Source of the DNA: Burkholderiaceae bacterium
GTDB lineage: Bacteria; Pseudomonadota; Gammaproteobacteria; Burkholderiales; Burkholderiaceae
Length of the DNA stretch: 8,855 bases
Direction: 5' to 3'
NCBI GenBank assembly: GCA_947373615.1
Contig: CANBYN010000068.1
Span: 1-8,855 of the forward strand
In this document: positions 1 through 7,464 of the stretch, piece by piece
Position numbering within the stretch: the first letter of the stretch is position 1
Layout of the letters: every line of letters starts with the position of its first letter
Made by a program: the position numbers and the translations under genes
Notes under the pieces: model-generated
Told to the model about the DNA's origin: nothing
Databases searched by the model: none
What the model saw: the letters and a program-made list of their open reading frames with translations, nothing else

Positions 1-868
1 TTAACCAATGAAAGTGTTCAACAGCACCCTGATAAACATAGGGAAGAACTGCATAGGCTCCACCAAAGGTAAGGAAAGCAGCCTTAGTAAAAAACCAAGC
101 TAATTGCGGATACAGAGTCTTCCACCCGAAGATGGCGACTAAGGCGCCAATTGGTAGCAGCCAACAAGCGAATGCAACCAAGGAGTGGCGAATGGTTTTT
201 TGATAAGTAAATTGTGCATGCTCTGGAGTGGGGGTGTGGTCGTCAATGATGGCCTCACCAAATCCTTTAACTTCTTTATTGCCATGCCCGTTATGTTGCT
301 GGAAGTATTCGGGGTAACGCTTGCCGCCCCAATAGCCAATAGCAGCAGCAATGGCAACGATGATCGGAAAGGCTAAATTGAGAACGAAGATCGCTAAAAA
401 GGATCCAAGTGCAATCCACTTGAGCGCCTGGTTGTGGATTGTGCGTTTACCGATGCGGACTGCCGCATGCAACACAATTGCCGTGACGGCTGGTTTGATG
501 CCAAAAAAGATTGCGGCAATCCACGGCACTTGCCCAAAGGTGAGGTACACCCAAGATAGGCCAATCAAAATAAATAAGGACGGCAGCACAAAGAGGGTGC
601 CCGCCAAAATACCGCCCCAACTCCGATGCATAAGCCAGCCAATGTAGGTCACTAATTGCTGAGCTTCCGGCCCTGGTAGCAGCATGCAGTAGTTCAGCGC
701 ATGCAAAAAGCGCCGCTCAGAAATCCAGCGACGCTTTTCAACTAACTCTTGATGTAGAACTGCAATTTGTCCAGCAGGACCACCAAAACTAATAAAACCT
801 AATTTTGTCCAAAAGCGAAGTGCTTCCTTGAGGGAAACAGCATTCGGTTTGAGTTGCTCTTGGCTCAA
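1..868 (-). CDS. chrA: Chromate transporter ChrA family protein (3' end outside window)
   Basis: Translating the minus strand from 868 gives 289 codons with no stop, running off the left edge. The product is an inner-membrane transporter of the CHR superfamily, whose characterised members export chromate by proton-driven transport; the true substrate here is unproven. Visible marks are the N-half motif FISFGGPAGQ near residues 25-34, CMLLPGPEAQQL near 61-72, and a second-half echo of the first motif, FLTFGGAYAVLPYV, near 265-278. This is the internal duplication expected of two-domain (long-chain) ChrA. Hydrophobic stretches occur near 86-110, 115-135, 152-180 and 230-249. A hydrophilic His-containing linker near 190-225 joins the halves. 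The start is TTG at 868-866, one base after the fabI stop. No ATG or GTG lies nearby in frame, and the next in-frame ATG is inside the PGP motif region. Context suggests co-transcription with fabI. About 100-150 C-terminal residues are probably missing from view. Confidence 0.9.
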   Translation of the reverse strand, partial: MSQEQLKPNAVSLKEALRFWTKLGFISFGGPAGQIAVLHQELVEKRRWISERRFLHALNYCMLLPGPEAQQLVTYIGWLMHRSWGGILAGTLFVLPSLFILIGLSWVYLTFGQVPWIAAIFFGIKPAVTAIVLHAAVRIGKRTIHNQALKWIALGSFLAIFVLNLAFPIIVAIAAAIGYWGGKRYPEYFQQHNGHGNKEVKGFGEAIIDDHTPTPEHAQFTYQKTIRHSLVAFACWLLPIGALVAIFGWKTLYPQLAWFFTKAAFLTFGGAYAVLPYVYQGAVEHFHWL

Positions 869-869
869 G

Positions 870-1652
870 TTATTCGGCCATGCCCACAGCTACCTGGCTA
901 AATCCGTTATCCACATAAATAATCTCTGCAGTAATAGCGCTAGACAGATCGGATAGCAAGAATGCGGAGGCATTTCCTACTTCTTCAATTGTGACGTTGC
1001 GACGCAGTGGAGCGGTATTTTCAAAATTACTTAATAGCTTTCCAAAGTCTTTGATGCCGGATGCCGCCAAAGTTTTAATCGGGCCTGCAGAAATTCCGTT
1101 CACGCGAATACCTTTGGGGCCTAATGAAGTTGCCAAGTAACGAACTGAGGCTTCTAAAGATGCTTTAGCCAAACCCATCGTGTTGTAGTGAGGCACTGTG
1201 CGCATAGAGCCGAGATAGGTTAAGGTCAGTAGTGATGCGCTGTCTTTTAGCATTGGTAATGCCGCTTTTGCCATTGCAGGGAAACTGTATGCAGAAATGT
1301 CATGGGCAATTCGATAGGCTTCGCGACTTAAACCATCCAAGAAATCACCCGCAATTGCCTCCCGAGGAGCAAAGCCAATCGCGTGCACAAAGCCATCAAA
1401 CTGTGGCCAGGATTTAGCTAAATCCTTAAATAACGCCTCAATTTGCTCATCGCTGCTGACATCGCAGTTAAAAATCAACTCGGAGTTAAATTCTTTAGCA
1501 AAATCAACGATTCTGTCCTTAAAGCGATCGCCAACGTAGGTAAAGGCTAATTCAGCACCTTCACGATGACATGCCTTGGCAATGCCATAGGCAATAGAGC
1601 GGTTAGAGAGGAGTCCGGTAATGAGGATTTTTTTGCCGGTGAGAAAGCCCAT
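870..1652 (-). CDS. fabI: Enoyl-[acyl-carrier-protein] reductase (NADH) FabI
   Basis: A 260-residue cytoplasmic short-chain dehydrogenase/reductase-fold enzyme. It reduces trans-2-enoyl-ACP to acyl-ACP with NADH, the last step of each type II fatty-acid elongation cycle. The N-terminal dinucleotide-binding region carries the FabI-type glycine pattern (ITGLLSNRSIAYGIA, residues 11-25). The HREGAELAFTY block, the FDGFVHAIGFAP block and the catalytic set Tyr146, Tyr156 and Lys163 fall at the same numbers as in the E. coli enzyme. TLAASGIKDF (194-203) is the substrate-loop signature. Gly93, Met159 and Phe203, positions where changes give triclosan resistance in E. coli, have the usual residues, so a triclosan-sensitive enzyme is expected (inference). 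The ATG at 1652 is preceded by an AAGGA ribosome site six bases upstream. The gene is divergent from yejA and is followed one base later by chrA. Length and motifs are complete, with no sign of damage. Confidence 0.97.
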   Translation of the reverse strand: MGFLTGKKILITGLLSNRSIAYGIAKACHREGAELAFTYVGDRFKDRIVDFAKEFNSELIFNCDVSSDEQIEALFKDLAKSWPQFDGFVHAIGFAPREAIAGDFLDGLSREAYRIAHDISAYSFPAMAKAALPMLKDSASLLTLTYLGSMRTVPHYNTMGLAKASLEASVRYLATSLGPKGIRVNGISAGPIKTLAASGIKDFGKLLSNFENTAPLRRNVTIEEVGNASAFLLSDLSSAITAEIIYVDNGFSQVAVGMAE

Positions 1653-1658
1653 GTTGTG

Positions 1659-1663
1659 TCCTT
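1659..1663 (-). promoter_or_regulatory. Ribosome binding site of fabI
   Basis: AAGGA on the minus strand, six bases before the fabI ATG. It supports the ATG at 1652 and contrasts with the divergent yejA start, which has no such site. I could not find a convincing -35/-10 pair for fabI in the 50-base gap, so its promoter may lie within the start of yejA. Confidence 0.7.
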
Positions 1664-1692
1664 TGCTTCAAATATGATTTGCTATCTACAAT
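1663..1692 (+). promoter_or_regulatory. Candidate sigma70 promoter of the yejABEF operon
   Basis: TTGCTT at 1663-1668 and TACAAT at 1687-1692 are separated by 18 bases; the -10 box matches the consensus at five of six positions, the -35 box at three. Transcription would begin near 1699, only a few bases before the ATG at 1703, giving an almost leaderless mRNA. This agrees with the lack of any Shine-Dalgarno sequence. The -35 box overlaps the fabI ribosome site on the other strand. Promoter calls by eye are uncertain. Confidence 0.4.
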
Positions 1693-1706
1693 TGTTGCAT
1701 ATATGC
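1688..1706. repeat. Two adjacent short palindromes at the yejA start, possible operator
   Basis: ACAATTGT (1688-1695) is a perfect 8-base palindrome. It is followed after one base by GCATATATGC (1697-1706), a perfect 10-base palindrome that includes the yejA ATG. Together they cover the proposed -10 box, the predicted transcription start and the start codon, where a repressor could act on yejA. Short AT-rich palindromes are common by chance, and no regulator is identified. Confidence 0.25.
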
Positions 1707-3571
1707 CGACCCTTAAGCCCATTCTCCAACTTGCCTCTTTCTTATTCCTAGCCCTGCTAGTGGGGCTTTGGGGCAATACCGTGCAGGCGGCGCAAGGGAT
1801 AGCCCAGTATGGCAAACCCAAATATGCCGACGGATTTAACCATTTTGACTATGTCAACCCCAACGCCCCTAGGGGTGGGACCCTTACTTTGCCCAATCCA
1901 GGGCAAAGAACCAGCTTCGATAAATTTAACCCCTTCACTCTACGTGGTGTTACGGCTCCGGGTATTGAGTTAATGTTCGAATCCTTGGCTGAAGGAAGCG
2001 CCGATGAAACCTCGAGTGTTTATGGGTTATTGGCTGAAGATATTCAAATTGCCGCCGATCATAAATCAGTGACTTTTCGAATACGACCTGAGGCTAAGTT
2101 TTCTGATGGCAGTCCGGTATTGGCTGCGGACGTAAAACATAGTTTTGATGTTTTGATGAGCGGTAAAGCGCACCCTCGTTATAAAACTACCTTTTCCGAT
2201 ATCAAAGAGGCAGTAGTACTTTCAGAACGATCTGTGCGTTTTGATTTTAAAAATAACAATACAGAGTTGCCAATTTTAGCTGGAACTTTACCAATTTTTT
2301 CTCGCAACTGGGGGAAGCAAGCTGATGGTTCCATTGTTCCCTTTGAAAAACTTGCCTTCGAGACCCCTCTTGGAAGCGGTCCTTATCTGATCGAATCCTT
2401 TAAAGCTGGTAAATCTATTATCTACAAAAGAAATCCTCAATATTGGGCAGATCAATTAAGTAAGCCGCTCAATATTCGGGTTGGATTTTATAACTTTGAT
2501 CGCGTGCTCTACAAACTTTACAGTGATGACGCTGTACGTCTTGAGGCCTTTAAGGCTGGAGAGTTTGATGCACTTGTGGAGTACCGCGCCAAGATTTGGG
2601 CAAAAGGCTATGTAGGCTCTAAATTTGATAATGGCACTTTACTAAAAATAGCATTCTTAAATCACAATGGCGCCGGCATGCAAGGCTTTGCCATGAATTT
2701 GCGTCGCCCATTATTTAAAGATCCGCGCGTCCGTGAGGCATTGGGTTACGCCTTAGATTTTGAGTGGCTTAATCGCCAAATATTTTTTGATCAATACAGC
2801 CGTATTAACAGTTACTTTACGAATAGCGATTTAAGTGCAAACTTCGATGGCCCACGTAAGCCCACCGATGAGGAGTTGAAATTACTCAAGCCACTTAAGG
2901 CCAAGTACCCACAATGGGTGCCTGATGCTGTATTTGAGCCAATGTCTGCTGCGCCATCAACCAAGCCACCAGGTAGCTTGCGTCAAAATTTAAAGAAAGC
3001 TCGTGAACTCTTAATGCATGCTGGCTGGCAGTATCGTGATGGTGCCTTGAGAAATGAAAAAGGAGAACCATTTCGTTTTGAAATTGTGGAAGATGGCGGC
3101 TTCTTTTTAAGAGTGATTTCATCTTATATTCGCAATTTAGAAAAGCTTGGAATTCAGGTAGACATTCGCACGAGTGATTTTGCCTTGCATCAGAAGCGCA
3201 TGGATGAATATGATTTTGATATGACAACGATTCGATTTCAAGATTCGCAAAATCCAGGAAATGAACTATGGGATCGTTTTGGTAGTCTGGCCGCTAAAGA
3301 GAAAGGCTCTGATAATGTAATTGGGATTCAATCGCCCGTGGTCGATGCTTTGGTAGAAGAAATTACTAAGGCTCAAAATCGTGACCAATTGCGCACTGCA
3401 GCCCGAGCATTAGATCGGGTGTTATGGAATAGTTATTATGTTGTTCCGCAGTGGTACAACCCCACTCATCGTGTCGCCTATCGTAAAGAGATGCGCTACC
3501 CAGAGCCGCCACTGTACTACTCGGCAGAAGCATGGATTATGCAAAATTGGTGGAAAGAAGAGGCTAAATAA
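1703..3571 (+). CDS. yejA: Periplasmic peptide-binding protein of the YejABEF ABC importer
   Basis: A 622-residue extracellular solute-binding protein of family 5 (the OppA/DppA class), closest in character to YejA, which is about 600 residues in E. coli. It should capture oligopeptides in the periplasm and deliver them to the YejB/YejE permeases. The chosen ATG gives a clear signal peptide: Lys5, a hydrophobic core at about 10-24, and a signal-peptidase-I site around VQA-AQ (after residue 29 or 30). No lipobox cysteine is present, so a soluble periplasmic form is predicted. The mature N-terminus has the YejA-like block with YGKPKYADGF and NPNAPRGG. The family signature around FSDGSPVLAADVKHSFD is near residue 133-149. 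The C-terminus has the WYNPTHRVAYR and aromatic-rich ending typical of YejA. An in-frame TTG at 1679 would only add eight residues before the signal peptide and is not preferred. No Shine-Dalgarno sequence precedes the ATG. The stop overlaps the yejB start by one base. Confidence 0.93.
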   Translation: MPTLKPILQLASFLFLALLVGLWGNTVQAAQGIAQYGKPKYADGFNHFDYVNPNAPRGGTLTLPNPGQRTSFDKFNPFTLRGVTAPGIELMFESLAEGSADETSSVYGLLAEDIQIAADHKSVTFRIRPEAKFSDGSPVLAADVKHSFDVLMSGKAHPRYKTTFSDIKEAVVLSERSVRFDFKNNNTELPILAGTLPIFSRNWGKQADGSIVPFEKLAFETPLGSGPYLIESFKAGKSIIYKRNPQYWADQLSKPLNIRVGFYNFDRVLYKLYSDDAVRLEAFKAGEFDALVEYRAKIWAKGYVGSKFDNGTLLKIAFLNHNGAGMQGFAMNLRRPLFKDPRVREALGYALDFEWLNRQIFFDQYSRINSYFTNSDLSANFDGPRKPTDEELKLLKPLKAKYPQWVPDAVFEPMSAAPSTKPPGSLRQNLKKARELLMHAGWQYRDGALRNEKGEPFRFEIVEDGGFFLRVISSYIRNLEKLGIQVDIRTSDFALHQKRMDEYDFDMTTIRFQDSQNPGNELWDRFGSLAAKEKGSDNVIGIQSPVVDALVEEITKAQNRDQLRTAARALDRVLWNSYYVVPQWYNPTHRVAYRKEMRYPEPPLYYSAEAWIMQNWWKEEAK

Positions 3572-4647
3572 TGCAAGGTCAAATGCGTGCCTATATCTTA
3601 AAACGCTTGCTGTTGATGATTCCAACGTTGCTAGGCGTTTTAACCTTGACGTTTGCTGTGGTGCAGTTTGTCCCAGGAGGACCCGTTGAGCAAATGGTCT
3701 TAGAACTCAAAGGTAAGGGAAGTGCAGCAGTAGGAGGTTCTGAATCCTCTGGCTCTGGCTCAACTTATCGTGGACGTCAGGGAGTAGATGCGCAACGTTT
3801 GGAAGAAGTAAAAGCACTCTATGGTTTTGATAAGCCACCAGTTGAACGCTACTTCATGATGTTAGGGCGTTTTGCGCGTTTTGATTTGGGCCAAAGTTAT
3901 TATCAACATGAAAGTGTTTGGCATCTAGTCGTCTCTAAATTGCCAGTTTCTATCAGTATTGGTCTATGGACCTTCTTTATTACGTATTTAGTTTCAATAC
4001 CGCTCGGTATTGCAAAGGCGGTGCGAGATGGTTCTCGTTTTGATGCAATAACCAGCAGCATGATCTTGGTGGGTTATGCCATTCCTGGCTTCGTATTGGG
4101 TGTGCTCTTACTTGTGATCTTTGGTGGAGGAAGTTTCTTGCAAATTTTCCCACTGCGAGGCCTTACTTCAGACAATTGGAGCGATCTGAGTTTAATTGGC
4201 AAAGTGATGGATTACCTCTGGCATTTGGTTTTGCCTATCACCGCTTCAGTTTTGGGAAGTTTCGCTGTGGTCACCATGCTTACTAAAAACTCATTTTTAG
4301 AAGAGATTCGTAAGCAGTATGTTTTGACTGCTAGAGCAAAAGGACTTACTGAAAAACAAGTCTTATGGAAGCACGTTTTTCGTAATGCATTATTGCCTTT
4401 GGTTACAGGTTTCCCAGCAGCCTTTATTGGAGCATTCTTCACTGGGTCACTCTTGATTGAAACCTTGTTTTCTTTAGATGGTCTTGGATTACTCTCCTAT
4501 GAGTCAGTAATGCGCCGTGATTATCCAGTTGTTTTTGGCACCCTTTATCTATTTACCTTGATTGGTTTGTTCACCAAACTGATCTCTGATCTTTGTTATG
4601 TATACGTAGATCCACGCATTCAGTTTGGTGCGGGAGGTGGTTCATGA
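3571..4647 (+). CDS. yejB: Peptide ABC transporter permease YejB
   Basis: A 358-residue inner-membrane permease of the binding-protein-dependent transport family (E. coli YejB has 364). It forms half of the translocation channel with YejE. The N-terminus carries the first membrane helix (about 12-34) with IPTLLGVLTLTF, then the VPGGPVEQ motif. A Gly/Ser-rich low-complexity stretch at about 49-64 lies in the first periplasmic loop, a region that is also long and variable in E. coli YejB. Five further hydrophobic segments follow, near 123-147, 163-186, 216-236, 278-300 and 318-341. The cytoplasmic EAA loop, which contacts the ATPase, is at about 244-276 (QYVLTARAKG and the following LWKHVFRNALLP). 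ATG 3571 overlaps the yejA stop as TAATG and has AAGAGG seven bases upstream. A second ATG at 3583 (residue 5) has a poorer AAGG four bases away but matches the E. coli N-terminus better; it is a real alternative. Confidence 0.95.
   Translation: MQGQMRAYILKRLLLMIPTLLGVLTLTFAVVQFVPGGPVEQMVLELKGKGSAAVGGSESSGSGSTYRGRQGVDAQRLEEVKALYGFDKPPVERYFMMLGRFARFDLGQSYYQHESVWHLVVSKLPVSISIGLWTFFITYLVSIPLGIAKAVRDGSRFDAITSSMILVGYAIPGFVLGVLLLVIFGGGSFLQIFPLRGLTSDNWSDLSLIGKVMDYLWHLVLPITASVLGSFAVVTMLTKNSFLEEIRKQYVLTARAKGLTEKQVLWKHVFRNALLPLVTGFPAAFIGAFFTGSLLIETLFSLDGLGLLSYESVMRRDYPVVFGTLYLFTLIGLFTKLISDLCYVYVDPRIQFGAGGGS
4633..4638 (+). promoter_or_regulatory. Ribosome binding site that fixes the yejE start
   Basis: GGAGGT lies five bases before ATG 4644, inside the last codons of yejB. 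It settles the start at 4644 rather than an upstream TTG at 4593, which lies well within yejB. Confidence 0.8.
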
Positions 4648-5669
4648 ATCGTTGGCAGCGTTTCAAAAACAGTCGCATGGGCTATGCGAGTCTTTGGATC
4701 TTCATGGTGTTGTTTGGTTTATCGCTTTGTGCTGAGTTGATTGCAAATGACAAACCCTTGATTGTTCGCTATCAAGGTAAATTTTATTTCCCGATAGTCA
4801 AGAGTCAGCCAGAAACCATATTTGGAGGTGACTTTGCCACCCCCACAGACTTTTTAGATCCAGATATTCGTCAAAATATTACAAGCGATGGTAATTGGGC
4901 CATCTATCCGCCGATTCACTATAGCTACGAAACACTTAATTACTTTTCAAAAGTGCCTAACCCAGCACCGCCATCATGGGAAAACTGGCTCGGCACAGAT
5001 GATCGCGGACGCGATGTCTTAGCGCGCTTGATTTACGGGTTTCGTTTATCAATTTTGTTTGGCTTGGCGCTGACGATAGTCGGAGTAAGTGTGGGCATTA
5101 TTACTGGATCTTTAATGGGATTTTTTGGTGGTAAGTTCGACCTTGTCTCACAGAGAGTTATTGAGATTTGGTCAGCAATGCCAGAGCTCTACCTCTTGAT
5201 TATTTTTGCATCCATTTTTAACCCCAGCGTTTCACTCCTCATTATTTTACTTGCCGCTTTTGGATGGATGGGTTTATCAGATTACGTACGTGCAGAGTTT
5301 TTCCGTAACCGTGCCTTAGAGTATGTGCGGGCAGCTCGTGCCTTAGGATTAACTAATGTACAAATTATGTGGCGTCATATTTTGCCTAACAGTTTGACAC
5401 CCGTAATTACCTTTTTACCATTCCGTATGAGCGCAGCCATTCTATCCTTAACAAGCTTAGATTTTTTGGGTTTAGGTGTTCCTCCAGGTACGCCGAGTTT
5501 AGGGGAGTTGCTCTCTCAGGGTAAGAGCAATTTAGATGCTTGGTGGATTTCTTTATCAACTTTTGTGGTGTTGGTGGCAACCTTGCTGTTGCTTACTTTT
5601 ATGGGAGAAGCATTGCGTAATGCCTTTGATTCTCGTAAGGCGAGCATGATCAGTGGAGGGCGCTCGTGA
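4644..5669 (+). CDS. yejE: Peptide ABC transporter permease YejE
   Basis: A 341-residue inner-membrane permease, the same length as E. coli YejE; it pairs with YejB to form the peptide channel. The order is: a short basic N-terminus (MNRWQRFKNSRMGY), a first membrane helix at about 15-33, and a long periplasmic segment at about 34-112. The conserved WLGTDDRGRDVLARLIYG block of DppC/OppC-type permeases follows at about 115-132. Five more membrane helices lie near 135-162, 180-205, 205-222, 252-276 and 302-322. The EAA loop is at about 225-253 (EYVRAARALG, then IMWRHILPN), and a GLGVPPGTPSLGELL block follows at 276-290. The ATG overlaps the yejB stop as ATGA, typical of translational coupling that keeps the two permeases at equal amounts. 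The stop overlaps the yejF start. Confidence 0.95.
   Translation: MNRWQRFKNSRMGYASLWIFMVLFGLSLCAELIANDKPLIVRYQGKFYFPIVKSQPETIFGGDFATPTDFLDPDIRQNITSDGNWAIYPPIHYSYETLNYFSKVPNPAPPSWENWLGTDDRGRDVLARLIYGFRLSILFGLALTIVGVSVGIITGSLMGFFGGKFDLVSQRVIEIWSAMPELYLLIIFASIFNPSVSLLIILLAAFGWMGLSDYVRAEFFRNRALEYVRAARALGLTNVQIMWRHILPNSLTPVITFLPFRMSAAILSLTSLDFLGLGVPPGTPSLGELLSQGKSNLDAWWISLSTFVVLVATLLLLTFMGEALRNAFDSRKASMISGGRS
5655..5660 (+). promoter_or_regulatory. Ribosome binding site for the GTG start of yejF
   Basis: GGAGGG sits five bases before GTG 5666, within the end of yejE. It supports a GTG start overlapping the yejE stop as GTGA; the first in-frame ATG further on would remove much of the first ATPase domain. 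Confidence 0.75.
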
Positions 5670-7327
5670 GCAAGCTTGACTCGAATCTCCAGGCATTACT
5701 TCGTTATGAGAATCTTTGCATCTCCTTTGGTTCAGGTCGCCGTGAAAAGTTTGCTGTTAAGAATCTCAATTTAGAGATCGGTGTTGGTGAGCGGGTTGCC
5801 TTGGTGGGTGAGTCAGGCTCTGGTAAGACCCTGACGGCTTTAGCTCCATTAAGGTTGGAGCCTGAGAGTGCTAAGGTATCTGGAAAGATTCTTTGGGGTA
5901 AAAAAGATGGCAGCAGTAGTGTGGATTTGTTGTCATTACCAATGCAAGAGATTCGCGAGATTCGTGGGCGAGAAATTGCCATGGTGTTTCAAGAGCCTAT
6001 GACCGCTTTGAACCCATTATTCACTGTTGGCAATCAAATTATTGAAGCGGTACAGATTTACCAGCCATTGATCTCTAAATCGGATTCTATAGATGCGGCC
6101 ATTAATCTTTTAAAAAAGACGGGCATCCCTGAACCTGAACGTCGCTTTCATTCATACCCTCATCAACTCTCGGGAGGGCAACGGCAGCGTGCCATGATTG
6201 CTATGGCCTTAGCATGCAAGCCACGACTCTTGATTGCAGATGAACCTACTACTGCATTAGACGTGAGTTTGCGTCTACAGATTTTGGAGTTGCTAAAAGA
6301 GCTGCAGGAAGAGTCTAAAAATGACGGTGGCATGGGAATCTTATTGATTACTCACGACCTCAATCTGGTAAAACATTTTGCGCAGCGAGTGGCTGTACTC
6401 AATCAAGGTATCTTGATGGAATCTGGTCCAACCAAAAAAGTTTTTGATCATCCCGATGATTCCTACACCCGCGCTTTGGTTAACAGCTCACCAGTCCGGG
6501 ACATAGCACCGCTGATACCTTTGGCACCCGTGCTCCTTAAAACGGAAGAGTTGTCGGTCGCTTACCCTAGTGCAGAATCTGGCTCTTGGTTTACAAAGGC
6601 ACCAGATCATAAAGTATTAAGAAAAGTTAGCTTCGCATTAAAGCAGGGGCAAACAATTGGTGTCATTGGAGAGTCTGGTTCAGGTAAGACAACATTAGGA
6701 ATGGCTATTCTAGGGTTGCTTGGGGATTCCGCAGCAGAAGTTTCTGGCACAGTGGATGTGCTAGGTGATGATTGGCGAACTCTCAAACCATCTGAACGTC
6801 GTGCCATGCGCTCGAGTTTGCAGGTAATTTTTCAGGATCCTTTTGGATCGCTCTCACCGCGTATGAATGTATTGCAAATTGTTTCTGAAGGTTTGGATGT
6901 TCATTTTCCTAAACTGACTTCCGCTGAACGAGAGTCTCGTGTAATTGATATGCTCAAAGAAGTAGGGCTTGATCGCTCTGCACTTATGCGTTACCCCCAT
7001 GAGTTTTCTGGTGGTCAGCGTCAACGAATTGCGATTGCTCGAGCGCTGATCTTGCGCCCTCAAATTTTGGTGCTCGATGAGCCCACCTCTGCTTTAGATG
7101 TCTCGATTCAAAAGCAGGTGTTATCGCTACTGACGGAATTACAAAAGAAGTACAACTTGGCATATCTAATGATTAGCCATGATTTAGCTGTGATCAGAGC
7201 AATGTCTCATGAGGTAATGGTCCTCAAAGATGGCAAAGTGGTTGAGTTTGGCGACACGGAATCCCTAATTAAGCATCCCCGCCAGATCTACACGAAAGAA
7301 TTATTTACAGCAGCAGAATTGACTTAA
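5666..7327 (+). CDS. yejF: Double-domain ATP-binding protein YejF of the peptide importer
   Basis: A 553-residue cytoplasmic ATPase (E. coli YejF has 529) that carries two complete ABC domains in one chain, so a single copy can power the YejB-YejE channel. First domain: Walker A GESGSGKT (48-55), Q-loop Gln109, signature LSGGQRQR (168-175), Walker B ending ADEP (191-194), switch His230. Second domain: Walker A GESGSGKT (335-342), Q-loop Gln390, signature FSGGQRQR (447-454), Walker B ending LDEP (470-473), switch His505. All catalytic residues of both sites are present, so both sites look competent. About 100 residues at 250-320 contain the oligopeptide-transporter-type extension after the first domain (YTRALVNSSP) and the linker. 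GTG is the start codon. The gene ends in two adjacent stop codons, TAA then TAG, and closes the operon. Confidence 0.96.
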   Translation: MSKLDSNLQALLRYENLCISFGSGRREKFAVKNLNLEIGVGERVALVGESGSGKTLTALAPLRLEPESAKVSGKILWGKKDGSSSVDLLSLPMQEIREIRGREIAMVFQEPMTALNPLFTVGNQIIEAVQIYQPLISKSDSIDAAINLLKKTGIPEPERRFHSYPHQLSGGQRQRAMIAMALACKPRLLIADEPTTALDVSLRLQILELLKELQEESKNDGGMGILLITHDLNLVKHFAQRVAVLNQGILMESGPTKKVFDHPDDSYTRALVNSSPVRDIAPLIPLAPVLLKTEELSVAYPSAESGSWFTKAPDHKVLRKVSFALKQGQTIGVIGESGSGKTTLGMAILGLLGDSAAEVSGTVDVLGDDWRTLKPSERRAMRSSLQVIFQDPFGSLSPRMNVLQIVSEGLDVHFPKLTSAERESRVIDMLKEVGLDRSALMRYPHEFSGGQRQRIAIARALILRPQILVLDEPTSALDVSIQKQVLSLLTELQKKYNLAYLMISHDLAVIRAMSHEVMVLKDGKVVEFGDTESLIKHPRQIYTKELFTAAELT

Positions 7328-7328
7328 T

Positions 7329-7375
7329 AGCCTCATTAAAGGCCATCTGAATGGGCTAAATTGGTGCATTAACCC
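7329..7375 (+). terminator. Weak hairpin region after yejF, possible terminator
   Basis: Hairpin one pairs AGCC-T-CATT (7329-7337) with AATGGGCT (7350-7357), with one bulged T and a 12-base loop. Hairpin two pairs GGGCTAA (7353-7359) with TTAACCC (7369-7375), with one C/A mismatch and a 9-base loop, and is followed by TTT then a CCC break. The two cannot form together. Neither has a proper run of U, so this is at most a weak or factor-assisted end of the yej transcript. Confidence 0.3.
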
Positions 7376-7429
7376 TTTCCCTAAGAATTTTTCTATTTAT
7401 AAACAGAGACTTATGAATACAGTAAAGAT

Positions 7430-7458
7430 TTGGATAATAAAGGCTTCTTTGTTAAACT
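7430..7458 (+). promoter_or_regulatory. Candidate sigma70 promoter of the NlpC/P60 gene
   Basis: TTGGAT (7430-7435) and TAAACT (7453-7458) are 17 bases apart, each matching consensus at about four of six positions. Start of transcription about seven bases after the -10 box falls at or next to ATG 7465, which would give a leaderless mRNA. No Shine-Dalgarno sequence lies before the ATG. An alternative pair, TTATGA (7411-7416) and TAATAA (7435-7440), would give a leader of about 18 bases, also without a ribosome site. Confidence 0.4.
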
Positions 7459-7464
7459 AATTCG

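Larger units (their letters stand above)
7328..7464. other. AT-rich intergenic gap with weak hairpins
   Basis: No coding potential is seen in these 137 bases. The left part has two imperfect inverted repeats that share the same GGGC bases (see the separate entry), and the right part carries the candidate promoter of the NlpC/P60 gene. A T-rich tract around 7387-7398 is not directly attached to either hairpin. Confidence 0.6.

Noticed and set aside
139..357. 72-codon minus-strand open frame
   Set aside because: It is in a different frame from the continuous ChrA translation, which covers the same bases with clear family motifs.
351..647. 98-codon plus-strand open frame
   Set aside because: It lies wholly antisense to the well-supported chrA frame, has no ribosome site or recognisable domain, and its composition follows from the chrA codons.
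1679..1702. TTG at 1679 as the yejA start
   Set aside because: It adds eight residues before a complete signal peptide that begins at ATG 1703, has no ribosome site, and would lie upstream of the likely transcription start.
2895..3227. 110-codon minus-strand open frame inside yejA
   Set aside because: It is antisense to a conserved part of YejA, with no ribosome site and no recognisable protein features.
4593..4643. Upstream TTG start for yejE at 4593
   Set aside because: It would overlap yejB by more than 50 bases, while ATG 4644 has a strong GGAGGT five bases upstream and gives the same length as E. coli YejE.
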